Below are positions 44,856 through 57,292 of a stretch of 64,000 bases of DNA, one piece after another. Position numbers and translations under genes: made by a program. How positions within the stretch are numbered: position 1 is the first letter of the stretch; every line of letters begins with the position of its first letter. Origin of the DNA: Entonaema liquescens (lineage: Eukaryota > Ascomycota > Sordariomycetes > Xylariales > Xylariaceae); contig CADCSX010000023.1 of NCBI GenBank assembly GCA_902805475.1, positions 496,001 through 560,000 of the forward strand. Direction: 5' to 3'. The notes beneath the pieces are model-generated. The model ran no database searches. It saw only the letters and a list, made by a program, of their open reading frames with translations, and was not told where the DNA came from.

Positions 44856-45726
44856 TTTAGGGAAATAGAGGGTAATAGGGGGTCTTTATTTTGGCTATCA
44901 AGATTGGGACACCACATCAGTCCAATATGGATTATATACCTATATGTTCTCCCCCCTCGTGATATATTCTGCACTACCTACCTACGTAACTGCTAATTAT
45001 CGTTGTGAGCCGTCATGCCCGACTGCGACTATTGACTTACCTTAGGTAGTGTTGGGTGATCTTAAATAAGCCCCTTTGAAGACTTGAGATAGAATCAGAT
45101 AATTAATATTATTCAGTCTTCCCATGATGGACAACCAGGTATGGACCGTATGGTCGTCAGCGCTGTTAATTAAACGTATATCGTGAAGTGGATAAGTCGC
45201 GGTAGCTTGTCGAAACTCGTTGAGAGATTCGATAAGTCCAAGGGTTTGAAATAAACAGTGATTCCATAAAATAAGTCTATATATAAAAAGAGTCTATATA
45301 ATGTAACGAAGTAAAAGTCTACCTAAGGTACATGTGTGTTGATGAAGTCCATGTCGTACCTGCAGTTGTCTGGATTACCTAAAATCGGATACATGCAGCT
45401 CTGCTTGAGCCAAGAAATGATTAGTCATATTTCTTTTTGGGAATTTCCATCCCGGTCACCACCGATTCTTCCCGGCCGCTGGAATCGGGAAGAAAAAAAG
45501 ACTTTGCCGAATTGGCCCGTAGATCAACGGTTGCGATTGGAATTTCAAGCAGTTCATACAACACGCGCTTCAACTCCGTATGTATGCAACTTTTTAGCAT
45601 TGAGTCAATTCCACAATTACTATGCCAATTGGCATAAACTAAGCTCTTAAGCTGATCATCCAGTAGCGTGGCAAGCTTCCTCTGAGAAATTCCCACCAGC
45701 GTTGAAGCTACCTTTTATACCCCGCG
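44856..45726. other. intergenic, one doubtful minus-strand frame
   Basis: The first 500 bases are AT-rich and empty. A minus-strand frame at 45421-45696 (91 codons, no ATG) reads as a plausible Leu/Lys-rich C-terminus but has no start or upstream exon that I can support. It overlaps the promoter of the next gene. Confidence 0.35.
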
Positions 45727-46804
45727 ATGGCTTCCAAGATAACTTACATCCCGCGGTACCTGCTGCCCCAATACGGCGCCCTCTGGCGCACCGCAGCGGT
45801 TGCGAGAACACCCCCTTTCAACGCCGAGCTTGGACAAGTGTTAGTGCGCTACACGTCCAAGAGAGCGTCTTCCACGAAAACCAGCCACAACTCGCCCGCC
45901 GCCAAAGCCGCCAAGCACTCCGCGCCCACGAGGCCTTTACCGAAAAATGCGACTACGAAAGAGGCTCCCGTGAGCAAGGAGCTTCCTCCCCAGACGCCGA
46001 TCCTCAAGAGCGCAACTCCGCATGCTATACCCAAGCCGACGTCTCCGCCTAAACCCGCCGACCCCTCGAAACCCCTCGTCCTCGAGAAGCCCGAGCGGTT
46101 CAACCCTCCGTCCCACGGCGCGCGACTCCCCAGGTCGACCCCGAAGCACTACGGGGGCCCCATGTCGGACGCCGAGCTGCAAGCCCAAGCCGTAAAGACG
46201 TATCCGGGCCTCCCTCCGCCCGAGAACACGTGGACGCACTGGTTCATCCACAGTCGCGGGATTCACTTATTCATTACCTTGGTAAGTTTCGTCTGCCTAC
46301 CACATAGGTACATACATACATACATACAGACATATATACGTACATTTCCGCCTAAGTCGACCACTAACCAAACCTCTTCCCTAGGGCACTCTCACCTCCC
46401 TAGCAATCTACACCTTCATCGCCAACTTCAACGCCAAGTCCCCCTTCGCGGACCTCATCCCGCCCATCTCCGAGTTCCCCCGCCACCCCTTCCAGTACAT
46501 CGGTGTGCTCTTGGACGTCATGCGCATGCACGAGGAACACGAGTCCGCCATCACGGCTGAGAAGCGCCGCCGCAAGGTCGACGACGTTGCCAAGCGGAAC
46601 GAGTACCGCAAGGCCCACGGCCTCGAGCCCGCACAGGGGTTCTGGACCAGCAGCAGCAGCAGTAGCAGCGGCGGCAGCGATAATAATACGCCCACCGAAC
46701 CGATCCCCGCCATCGAGCCCGCTGCGCCTGAGCCTGAGCCTAGCCTAGTTGCGGTTGAGTCCGTCCCAGATGGAAAGCGGAAGAAGTTCCTCGGGATATT
46801 TTAA
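45727..46804 (+). CDS. probable mitochondrial single-pass membrane protein
   Basis: Family not named, but the layout is that of a fungal mitochondrial inner-membrane protein. Exons: 45727-46281 and 46385-46804 (GTAAGT donor, CCCTAG acceptor, phase 0), giving 324 aa. The N-terminus MASKITYIPRYLLPQYGALW and the following 50 residues are rich in Arg/Lys/Ser and nearly lack acidic residues, as mitochondrial presequences do. A long Pro/Lys-rich linker follows. One transmembrane segment (IHLFITLGTLTSLAIYTFI) spans the splice junction near residues 178-197. Then come PFADLIPPISEFPRHPFQYI and a charged helix (EHESAITAEKRRRKVDDVAKR), with a Ser/Pro/Glu-rich tail. It is convergent with the Rrp42 gene, 181 nt apart. 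Mitochondrial location is an inference from composition. Confidence 0.65.
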
Positions 46805-46985
46805 GCAAGGGGAAAACGAATGGAAGTACGAGGTAACGCGAAGGGAGATAGCAGCCCATTACTTATTATGCGCGTGGGCTACTTGCTTCGCCTAGAATAT
46901 TCAGAATCTGTCTCTCCCTCTCTGCTCCATGGACAAGGCTCGTATTAATTTCATGGTATCGTATAATTTCGCGAAAAAGATGAAT

Positions 46986-48282
46986 CTACCCCAAGTCGAC
47001 CGCGTCCAGACCGTCCAGCACCTCGTCTGCAATGCCCCCCTTTTCTAATACCTTTTGTACCATGGCTCCGAGGACGCCCACCTTGGTTCCTCCCCTCGGC
47101 GCTTTCCATACGCCCTCCACGTCGTCCGTCTCTGCCGCGCGCGCTCCCGGGTCCTTGGCCGCGGGTCCGCCTTGTCCCCATGCCGCTGCGTTTACCGCGT
47201 TGGGTACCCCCGGCGCAGTTAACCGCGACGGTGGGTCTATTGTTCGCACTGATAACAGTCGGAGTTGTCTGCCCGTCTGCGGCTCCCCGTCCACATCCAT
47301 CGTTTCCGACGCTTCGTCGACAGATGCGTTCCTCTCGCCTACCGAGATCGCTAGCGCGGAGTCCGCCACGGCTAGTTCCTCCTTGGACGGGTCGAAGATG
47401 ATGTTGTCGCCTACGGCCATAACCAGTAGCGTGACAGGTGGTCGCGAACCGACCGTAGCAGACGTGGTATCGCTGCTCTGTCGCGGGTATATGAAGCGCG
47501 AGGCAGCCCAGTCGTCGTCGAACATGGGATCCTCGTCCGCTTCGGATTTTAGCCGGGGCAGGCGCGTGGAAAGCAGCGCGAGGTGCGTCGTCAAGCTGAG
47601 CAGGGGTAGTGGGTAGGATAACGGGGGGGAGATGAGAATGATCTGCTCGAGGTAGTATACATATTAGCACCGTGCTTCAATGTATCAAATTATACCAGCT
47701 TTGAAGGGACCGGACCCATGTGCTGTATGTATATTTGTAGATAGGACTTACATCAATGTACAGCTTCCAGTGAAACCGTCTATTAATCCACAACTTCCTA
47801 GTGAACTCGCCGTCGGCCAGCAGCGCCTCGCCCAGCATAGTAGCCAAGAACACGGCACTGCTGTCGTCGTCCCTGTACCCGGGGATCTCGACCGTGATCT
47901 CAACCCAATCGTTCTCGCCCGACACCGCATCATCATCATCCTCTCCACTATCTTGTCCCTGCTCCTGTTCCTGTTCCTGTTCTTTCCTCCCCTTGCGCTT
48001 CTTCAGCTCCTTGTTCTCGTAGTACGCCCTGCCGAGGGGCGCGGCACGGCGGCGCTTCTCCACCTCGGCTTTCACGCCGACCACGGCCTCGGTGCCGTCC
48101 GCGAAGCACACGCGCGCGCTGCCGTTGGCGCCGGGCAGCACCCCCGTCTCGGCGGTCAGGGGGCGGAATTGGGCGGCGGCGCGGCCGTCCGGGCGCACGG
48201 GGGGCGCGAGGGAGAGCGAGGTGTGCAGGTAGGCGAGCTCGGCGGGGGAGAGGAGGAGGTGTTGCGTTGTGGAGGATGACAT
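46986..48282 (-). CDS. RRP42: exosome subunit Rrp42 (RNase PH-like)
   Basis: This is a predicted ring subunit of the RNA exosome, the 3'-5' RNA processing complex of nucleus and cytoplasm. Subunits of this type keep the RNase PH fold but are catalytically dead in eukaryotes. Exons: 48282-47752 and 47642-46986, phase 0, giving 395 aa. The N-terminus SPAELAYLHTSLSLAPPVRP followed by DGR and FRPLTAETGVLPGANGSARV is the family's opening. ADGTEAVVGVKAEVE follows. Exon 1 ends in RRFHWKLYID, and exon 2 resumes IILISPPLSYPLPLLSLTTH, the expected continuation. An Arg/Lys and Gln/Glu-rich insertion (residues about 84-120, KKRKGRKEQEQEQEQ) and an expanded C-terminal half make it longer than typical Rrp42. 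The QE repeat is a coding microsatellite. Confidence 0.85.
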
Positions 48283-49360
48283 GGTGTGTGTGGATGGGTA
48301 CGGAGAAAGAGAAGAGGGAAAGAAAAGAAAAGAAAAGAAAAGAAAAGGGAAAGGGGATTGTCCCCTAGATGAATGAATGAATTATTCGGCGAGTCGAATT
48401 CCTAGGTAGGTAGGGTATTCTATCTCGTCTGTCCTTTTATGCTAGCAGGGAAATTGCGTGAGAGTTGTCGCGCCGTACCGTCGTATTGGATGTTCCCGTT
48501 CGACGAGGCTGAGGCGGGAGATTTTTTTGAGCTGGGGGAGCTTGCGAAGTTATGTGGTGGGGAGTAGGAATTATTGGTTGGAGCTGGTTAGTGGGGTCAT
48601 TAGGTACTTTTCGATGGGATCGGCGAGGCTTTGAGGTAAAGGGTTTCTTATCGATAATATATTAGCTAAATAGGTAAGTTATGCATTTTGATAGTATTAA
48701 TCCTGTATCCGAATCTTTCTCATGGGTAAGGCCGAGTCGTTAAAGACGATGACCTTCCGTTCCTAATTTCCACTCTCCACTCCTAAATAATTATATCATC
48801 ATTCTTGTCGTCGAATACACAGGAAACCTATCAAGGAAACCGGGAGTTTCCAGATTAATAATACTCAAGTCGGCGGCCGAAACGGAAATCTCGGAGACAT
48901 ATTAGTACGGCATAATACCGGCGCCGACTCAGAGCCGTGAAGGAACCGGTATTGCGAATAACGGCTTTCGAGCGGTCATTTTCGACAGTTTCGTCGCAAA
49001 TGAGTTCAAAATTCTTGCGTCTATCGCTCCCAGCTGGTTATTTAACTAATATTCATAGACAGCATGCGCAGAGAAAGTCTCCGAGCCGAAATCATGTAAG
49101 CAACATCTTGAGATGCTTCGACTAGAAGCGAAGATGGATTTGATATCAGGGTCTACTACGTGTTCTAAACATATAGACAGGTATATTTCTAAATAAATAG
49201 ATGCCATCGTATGAATATATAATGTCTTGTCATGTCCTTCTCTAAACACTCCAACCCCCAATAATAGCACCTTTGCTTCTCTAGAGTTATTACCTAGCTA
49301 TATCTTCTCTACATACCCTCACCACAACAGCACTGCACTAGACAGGATACTGTGGCCGAG
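48283..49360. other. divergent promoter region, RRP42 and dehydrogenase
   Basis: It begins with an (AAAAG)n tract at 48320-48347 just upstream of RRP42, then CCTAGGTAGGTAGGG near 48401. No gene is supported. The frame at 48937-49125 is random. Confidence 0.5.
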
Positions 49361-50740
49361 ATGCTCCATCAAGCCTACGCAAAATGGAACCCGATTCCTC
49401 TACCTCCTTCGGACAGCTTCAAAGGCCAAGCCATCCTCGTAACCGGCGGGACAAGTGGTCTAGGTCTCGCAGCCGCCGTTCACTTCATCAACCTAGGCGC
49501 TACTGAGGTCATAATAACCAGCCGGAATGCCTCCCGTGCAAAGACCGCTCTCGAGACTATAGAAAAGGAGACAAACGGTCTGAGTAAGAACCGTATCCGC
49601 GTCTTGGATCTCGATATGAACCGCTACGCCTCAGTCGTTGCGTTCGCGCAGGAAGTCAAGAAAGTCAGGGCCGGAAAGGGGGGCATCGACTACGCAATAC
49701 TAAACGCCGGCGTCATTGGCGTAGATTATACGCCCACTGATGATGGATGGTAAGGGACCAGCTAACTCTCTCCCCCCCTCCCCTCCCCTATAAAATAATA
49801 AAATTCGTCAGCCCGTAATTAGATATTTACTAGGCAGTTGACTAATACGAAAACCAACAGGGAGCAAAACCTCCAAACCAACGCCCTAAATACGGCTCTG
49901 CTAGGCCTCATCCTCGTCCGATGGATGAAAACAGAGCGTCCAAACCGTTCGGCGCCCGCACACCTAGCCGCAGTCGGCTCGTCGCAGCACCTGGTCCCAG
50001 ATATCGGCGAATGGGCGAAATGGGCCGCAGAAACCGGGGTCCTGCAGCACCTCAACAAGCCAGAGAACTGGCCCGGGCCCAATCCCATGTACGCCGCGAC
50101 CAAGCTCCTGGTGCAGTATGTGATTAGAGAGCTCTCTCAGATTGCGCTGGGTTCGGACGGACGGTAAGTCTTCCCCTATTTTACTCAGTACCCCTTTTCA
50201 TAACAACCTGCGGCGGCACCTAGCTAACACCAATACCCCCTTTTAGCCCAGAAGTTATCCTAAACACCATGTGTCCTGGCATCGTAAAGTCCGACTTCTC
50301 GCGACACTATGAGCAAAAGAGCATAGGCTACCGCGTCGCTGTCGCGGTATTCTTCGGGGGCTTTGGCAAGTCGCCGGAGAAGGGCGCGAGGACGTACGTG
50401 GCTACTGGGTTGACTAAGGAGAGCGAACATGTAAGCAAGATCTTTCTTCAGGTCCTCTCTTCCTTATTCTAGGAGAAAGCCGGGGCGGCTAGCTGACATG
50501 ACATGGTTTAACGTATAGGGGAAGTTCATCCGCTTTTACGGTTCCGAAGCCGACTACCAAAAGTTAGTCCAAGTAACTCAGGTATAAGTGTGTGTAATTA
50601 TGGCTAACCCACGATTTAGACAAGCAAGCGCACTGTTTACGGAAGAGGCCGGCAAGAAAATGCAAGCCCAAGTCTGGTCTGAGATGAAGGCTGATTTTAT
50701 CGCTAAAATCCCCGACGCGAAGGAATTGTTGGGATTTTAG
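49361..50740 (+). CDS. short-chain dehydrogenase/reductase
   Basis: This is an NAD(P)-dependent oxidoreductase of the short-chain dehydrogenase family; the substrate is unknown. Exons: 49361-49749, 49861-50163, 50247-50430, 50519-50562 and 50620-50740 (the fourth only 44 nt), giving 346 aa. The coenzyme motif TGGTSGLG lies at residues 28-35 after a beta strand (AILV). LDLDMNR follows the second strand, and NAG is at 115-117. The catalytic pair YAATK is at Y207 and K211, and a candidate Ser (SS) is at 170-171. After it come LNTMCPGIVKSDFSRHY and GGFGKSPEKGARTY. The five-exon structure with GTAAG-type donors and the WNPIP N-terminus resembles fungal retinol-dehydrogenase-like/WW-oxidoreductase-like enzymes. 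A second copy of a biosynthetic partner is not visible nearby. It is convergent with ATE1. Confidence 0.9.
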
Positions 50741-51061
50741 ATTCCATGGGTGGCTTGGATTATGTAGGATTGAGCCTTGGTGGGATATTATTGAACTAGG
50801 ATAATGTGAGATAATCGTAAGTTGGACTTAAGGGCAGAAGAGTGTGTACCTCTCTCGATTAACGACTCTAATAAAGTATATACGACTTTCTTATGCTACT
50901 ATAGCTGCATATTGAATCTAGGCCGTGAAACATGTCCATATGAATGTACCTTTTGCTCTGTAGTCTTATATTTCACTCTTCCGAGTATTATTCTTAGTGA
51001 AAGCCATGTCTTTCTTGCCTGGGCTCGATGATGGGGACGCAAGATGAGGACTCTCAGGCCG

Positions 51062-52757
51062 TTAAGACCTTCGAAAGTCCAAACACAAATTGGGCATGTA
51101 TTCCGGACCAACCGCCGCCACTAATTCTGCAACCATTGCTTTCGCTGATCCCGGTTTGCTGATACTTTCGTTCTGCCATTCAAATAGATCGCCAGCGTAA
51201 CAGAATCCTCGGTTAAGACGTACCGCAACATGATCCAAGTCTATCGAATCCATCTCATCTATCGATGGGATACCTGGCATATCACTACTGAAGAGAGGCA
51301 CTTCTTCGTCGTCGTCGTCTTCATCTTCATCATCGCTCCCGTTTATTTCACCCCCATCTTCGACTTCCGTTGGCACGGCTACTTCTACAGCTTCGGTGTC
51401 CTTTCCAGCGTTCTCCTCGGTTCTTTCAAAGTCCAAGTACCCGTGACCGTCGAACCTTTTGAGAATATCTTGATTAAGGTCTACCCATTCCAAGGTATTT
51501 GGGTTGAGTATTTGTTGTGGGGAGAAGTCGATCTTATATCTCATCTTCGGGCACGTATGGATATAAAAGCCAGGATACCACCATCTACGCTTAGATTAGC
51601 AAATTTCTTTTAACCGTAACGTTTGACTACCACATTTTGTATTGTCGTGAATAAGGGAGCTATCCAAGATGAATGCTCGTGTGAAGATTGGGATCGAAAA
51701 GATCTAATAGCTACAACAAGAGACTCATTGGTACGTACCGGTAACCTTCCTCTATCGCGAGAGCAATCTCGCGCAAAGCCCCAAGCTTTCCAGGACTAAA
51801 CCTGTGAATAGATTCATGATATAAAAAATAGACACCGCTAACACAATCTGGAAGGAGGTCTATGACTCCTATTGCTACTAACTTGCCGTCGAGCCGGTAG
51901 CACTGATGGAACGAACCAACCTGACGCTCTCGCCCATCTGGCGCTGTATACTTTCCCCGACTCAGCGGCGAGGTACAGAGAAATCTCTTAAAACCGTCGC
52001 GAGATATAGACGAAGGGGATTCTTGGTGAACAATCTGTTGGTAATTTTCGTAAACTTGAAATTTCTCCTCGGTAAAATCATCAGACTCTAGCGTAATGGA
52101 GAAGGTATGAGCAGGCTCGGGTGGCCGTTTCAGCAATAGGCTCTCACATTCGTGAATCCTCTCCACCAAGTCAAACTCGGTATCTCGCTTCCGAGCCTGT
52201 TCGCGCGACCTCGGATATAAGCGAGCTGCTTCCTTTGAGTAGGCATCTCCTACAACGTACTTGTTAAAGCGGTTGATAGCTTGCCGTTGATCTCTTGTCG
52301 TCCGAAAACGGCCGGAGTCGAGGCGAATGGAATAATGCGGGCAGCAAGCATCCCGTTGATTTGGTTTGTAGAGGAGCATCCCGGATCGTCTAAAACACCG
52401 GTCGACCAGAATCTGATAGCTATCTGGACTCATAGATGTTGCACGTGCAAAGTAGGAGTGGCCTAGGGAGCAGTGTAAGTAAAATGCTGCTCAAATCACA
52501 ATTGCAAGAACCACCATGTGGTTAGACTGGAGCCCCTTGTAGGACGCTACACGAAGCAGGAGACTCAACGCAGGATACAACGACAGCTGGACAGTATACA
52601 TGAATAGCCCGAGCATCAGTGGATAGGCAAGTATGCCCGAGAGGGCATCGGATCATGAGCAGATGCTAGCATGATGAGGTAGACATACTTTTCCGCGACT
52701 GGCCATTATTAGAGCCCTTACGACGGCAGTAGCCGCAGCTAGATGAGCTTCTATATC
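51062..52757 (-). CDS. ATE1: arginyl-tRNA-protein transferase (ATE1), N-terminus unresolved
   Basis: ATE1 adds arginine from Arg-tRNA to proteins with N-terminal Asp, Glu or oxidised Cys, marking them for the N-degron pathway. Three exons are clear and agree in phase: 52757-52689, 52462-51739 and 51584-51062. The first carries GYRSSSCGYCRRKG, the N-terminal Cys-rich motif of the family. The second continues SHSYFARATSMSPDSYQILV, DRCFRRSGMLLYKPNQRDAC and later GSFHQCYRLDGKLVAIGVID. The third begins RWWYPGFYIHTCPKMRYKID, the family's C-terminal signature, and includes an acidic DEDEDDDDEE loop. The start codon is not certain. The 52757 exon opens with an acceptor (CTAAC...TTCTAG) in phase 1, so a short upstream exon must exist; an open segment ending at a GTCGCC donor near 52830 is one candidate. 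About 440 residues are covered here. Confidence 0.9.
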
Positions 52758-55700
52758 CTAGAAGCAGTTAGTCATAGGACGTCTACGTAGGTATCATGAG
52801 CTGTAACGTCTAGTCTCTGAGTAAGAGAGGCGACCTGGAATGTGGGGATAGGGGTTGTCAACGATCACTTGACCACGCCTCCGATCAATGTCTGATCCCG
52901 GAAGGGGAATAAGGAGGCAGCATCTCGGGAACACAACGGGAGTCGGGAGTATGCACGAGATGTTGAAACGGAATCTGAAATAAAGACGGGTTGAGGTAAC
53001 ACGCAATGACACATCGGCTGGCTAAGAGGTTGTGATTGCACGACTGGCGAGATTCGCACGAGGTGAGCAAAGATGCTAGTAGGTTGTGGCTGATATCCCG
53101 AAATTTTAATGGTAGCTTGGCATTGACAGCTCCAGATGAACATGAACATGTATAAACGGAGCCATGGCCGAACATGCATGTCTCTCCCAGCTTTGGTCTC
53201 TTGGAGCAATGCGGCGCTTTTAGAAGATGCCAGTAGGTTGGTAGTGGTGCGCCAACGAACATGAAGGAGCCGTTGTATTCCCCATAAAAACCGTATGTAG
53301 AGTTAACTGGCCAACGACAGGGTCGCAATGGAGCACGAGTCCGAACGGTTGGTTGAGGGCGTACGGGAGCGGCTCGGGGTAGATAGAGGTAGATGAACTT
53401 AAGGCAAAGATCTGACTCACCAATTGGCGATATATACAAAAATGCATCTTCAGGGGTGGCCTGCATCCTTTCAAGTAGCGCCCCCGCGGATGGCTAGGCT
53501 TTTTTAGATGGTCAGACAGGCAGACAGGTAGACAGGGCACTTGATCAGAGAAAGACAGCTCACGCGCGCAGGGATTTTGTGAATAACTTTTTTTTTTGGG
53601 CAAGGGGATATATAATAGGCGTACGAGGTGGATCGGATGAAAAGAGTCGGTGTCGAGTCAGACGATGAGGTTGGGGATAAGTAACCGATATAACGATTTG
53701 AATAAAATATTATATAAACCAAGCTAGGTAAACAATCCTTTCTTTAAACGTATGAAATACTATATCGAATAATGAAAGAGGGGGGGTGCTTTTTGATTGG
53801 ATTTTATGGTTTGAGATACGTTGGCGTGGCATATGTGACCTGCATATTGAGTTGTCTGAGTTTAGGTTGAGCGGGCTGAGCGGGTTAGCATAAAGAGGAG
53901 AAGGTAAAGGGGGATCAAAGAGAATTAGTATTGGTATTGTTCGGGGTCTACCAGGTACTACCTTGATTGGGTATTTATCTGCATCAACGAGGTAGGTACA
54001 ACTCCCTGCAGTTACTTCCAATCCGTTAAATTGGCAGTTCAATTGTTTCCCAAAGGCAGCAGCATCAATCGTTACTACCTACTTTAATACTACTTTGATG
54101 CACGTACTTAGACCAAGTTCTGGATTAAGAGCTGCATGGCGTTATGCAGGTGCTATGACGAATTATACAACCTAGCTTGGAATATCAAATGTATCATCAT
54201 AACTGTTAAAAGACCAATTCATTGAAGCTTAGCAAGGCGATAATAAGCAAAGCTTGTTCTGGAATAATGTATAAGATCTCCAAGTTTGAGAAATAGATAA
54301 GGTACGTAATAGTACTCCGAATACCTCATTTTTCTATAATTAACCGATACATACAGAAGAACAATAACAAATCTAGAAGTCCAGGCGAATTAACACTCCG
54401 ATTCCAGCAATTCATTAAACCCGGATGTTTTCTTCAATGTATACATATGTGCATGCGCGCGCGCATACATAGGTAGTACGTACGTATGTATTATCAGGTT
54501 ATTAAATAGACAGTAAACTTCTATTGGCTTAGATGAAGGACGGATCTTATTTAGGGTCGAAATACTACGTCACCGACCCGGATTGGTTTTGTCACGCTGA
54601 TGAACTTGACCTTTGACAGTTTTATTCTCGTGCCATAGGCATTGGATGCCATCGAGATGCAACGCCCCCTACGTATTACAAGTTATAAAGGCTATGTATT
54701 GGCATACGTCTATGTAATACGTCAAGGCCGGTTGTCGATATAGCGGTGTGCGGTATATCGTAATCCTATATACATAAATATATACATAAATATAGGTACG
54801 TTAAGTGCTGAAAGGATTCTTCTCCTTCTCCTCCACGATGTGTCTCAGTTGTAGTTCGGCTGGGGAATTTGGTGATCGACGGCAGGATGCAGACGAGGGG
54901 TAGATCCGATTCAAGGCCATACCGACCAGCCTACTTACCTTGTGTACCTATAACCAAGCACTGACCAATTAGATCTACGAAATAAAAGGAGTTATACCTT
55001 CAACTGGATGTAACACCAAAGTTCAATGACAACCAACACATGCGAGTAATACGTGTTTAAAATACGTATGCATTGGCTTGCAGTTGAGACTAGCATCAAG
55101 TAGGTATAAAATGTATAAAATGCATATAGATGCATATCTATGCCTACATAAGGTAAACAACTTCAGGGGATTTACATGAAGGAATTACGTGGTGGAAGTG
55201 GAATGGGATGTAATTGTATAAGGTAGGTAACTTCAAGTGTTTCTACGTGGGATGATACATATCTAATGTACCTGATGCATTAGTCTAATACATATTGTGA
55301 CAATGAAGGTGAACGATCTGAAGATAATGTTATAGAATTCGAACTAGCGCCTTATACTCCTCCCCTAACGTTGAGGTTCATGTGGAGACACGAACATAAT
55401 GACTTTTCCGAGTTATGTGCGTGGGGTAAGATACCTATTATATATCCGAAGCTGCGGAATTCTTTAAATGTCATCTCCGTGCGTCGCTCTATGTTACTAT
55501 ATTTATCTAACGGGGTGCGGAAAGATTAATGTAAACTCCGTTTTGAAGAAAAAATTTTTCTCTTCTCTACTTTTTTCTCCTCCACTCTTTTCATTCGAAT
55601 ATTTATATCTCTACACTACTTACCTATGATGTATTTTCCCTTTTTGATGGGAAGCCCCTGTCAACACGGGCATCTCCTTTAGCTTCGGCCTTGTGCCCGT

Positions 55701-57292
55701 AGCCAGAAGTTATCATACTTTGGTCCCTTTAGCACCCTTAGCTACTATGTATAGTGGTACATACACTATACTACGATGTAAGCGGCGGTCGTTGCTGCTT
55801 TCAAAACATCGTGCATGCGTGTTCTATACCGAAGCATACATGGCTTATGTACCTAGGATAACTCAACCCACCACCTTACAACTCAAACACACCGGTCTAC
55901 ATAATCAAACCGAGCGAAAGTACCCAAGGTAAGCTGGTTCTGGTAAGCATGTAAGATATGCAATGTATCTTAATTGCGTACCTACAACGTTATACACATT
56001 AAACATAATACGTTATTTTAAAGCTATAACTATTCGGTACTTCCAGCTACTTGTTCGTGCGTCCACCCTACTTACCCTTGTTCTTGTGGCGAGCTGTACG
56101 GGCTTGCCTTACCTTGTCTTGCCTTACCTCACCTGGCATTGAACATGTACCGAACAGCAACCTACGGGGATGCTAGCACGGTACAGATGGGATTATAGAT
56201 GGAAGGCACACGGAGGGTTTTGGGTAAGTATTTAGGTAAGTATTTAGGTACCTGTAGGTAGTCTGGGCCCTGCATCTCACAACCTTACTAAATGTAAGTC
56301 GTACCTACCTAGCTCGCGCCTTCGCCCTGGTCCGCGGCTCCTCGTCTAAGCTGGGGGCTCCTTTTTTTTTTTTCTCCCTTTTAGAAAAAATAGAGAGCAA
56401 GTACTATAAAACCCAACTCTGCCAGCTTTTCCTTGTCTGTGCCCCTCCATTTTTATTTCAGTTATGGCACGAGACTTGCAACGTTCGTGCTGGTCTAGCC
56501 AGAACAGCAACCTTCCCCTTCGTTCGTTAGTGGCTCAACCTCAACCTCAACACCGTGCCAGACATCCTAGGCATCGTGCTCCCACCCGCCAACAAAGCAC
56601 CTGTGCGCTTCCTACTTGACCGCCGGATATTCTATTCTGTGCTCCTTCTCCCCACAAAAAAATTTCCGCTGCAGAATCCGAAAGACGTCGGTCCATGCGA
56701 CGAATTCGTCTTACCTATCCGCAACCTTGACTCCTACAAAGCCCCGGGATCTGCCGCATTTTTCTTCCCAGCGCTTCCGTAACGCACCCCCCGAACTTCT
56801 GAAGAAAAACCCCGAGGTCACACGTGGGTTCGAATGAGCGTGTCTATGTGGACGTCCAATTTTGCCAATACCGCTCACAATTCCCTTTCCTTGTTGGTTA
56901 CTAGGGCCGGATTCCCAGGACATTACAATACAGTTTTGGTGCATTGAGCATTGAGCATTAAGCATTGGCGGACCAACCGTAGAGCAGAAGCTGGAACAAA
57001 AGAAGGATAGGATAATTGATTCGTACACACAACCCCGGCATCACGAGAACGCGGTCATCATATCACCGCGCCCCCATTTCAATATAGACGACTTCGCACA
57101 ATTCTGAGACTTTCCATGACCATGCAGCTCAACGTTTTTCGGTAAAGCGCCTTAATTCCAGCTCCATCTGGCCGGCACACTCTGCCCAGGGCTATCTTAC
57201 GACCGAACTACCCCCGGTTTCTCCCGTCTTAATCTTCTCCCTAGGCAGAGCTAGTACATCCGCGCCGTTCTACTTACTCTACAACTCACAAA
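52758..57292. other. gene-poor intergenic region
   Basis: No gene is firmly supported over 4.5 kb apart from the unresolved ATE1 start. Minus-strand frames at 52885-53466 (193 codons with a true ATG), 53220-53603 and 53710-54042 overlap one another in different frames and have no recognisable pattern. AT-rich DNA with TACGTA/TACCTA steps runs from 54050 to 56330. A TATACATAAA tandem repeat lies near 54770-54795, an alternating (GC) run near 54456-54466, and poly-T at 56361-56373. Confidence 0.45.

Noticed and set aside
46951..47670. 239-codon frame overlapping the second RRP42 exon
   Set aside because: Off-frame shadow; the RRP42 frame joins its first exon in phase and has the family pattern.
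52885..53603. Overlapping minus-strand frames of 193, 127 and 114 codons
   Set aside because: They overlap in different frames, none shows a domain or natural composition, and no splice-consistent gene could be built; the 193-codon frame has a true ATG but nothing else in its favour.
56815..56840. tRNA T-arm-like GGGTTCGAAT
   Set aside because: No pairing T-stem, anticodon arm or acceptor stem could be drawn around it.
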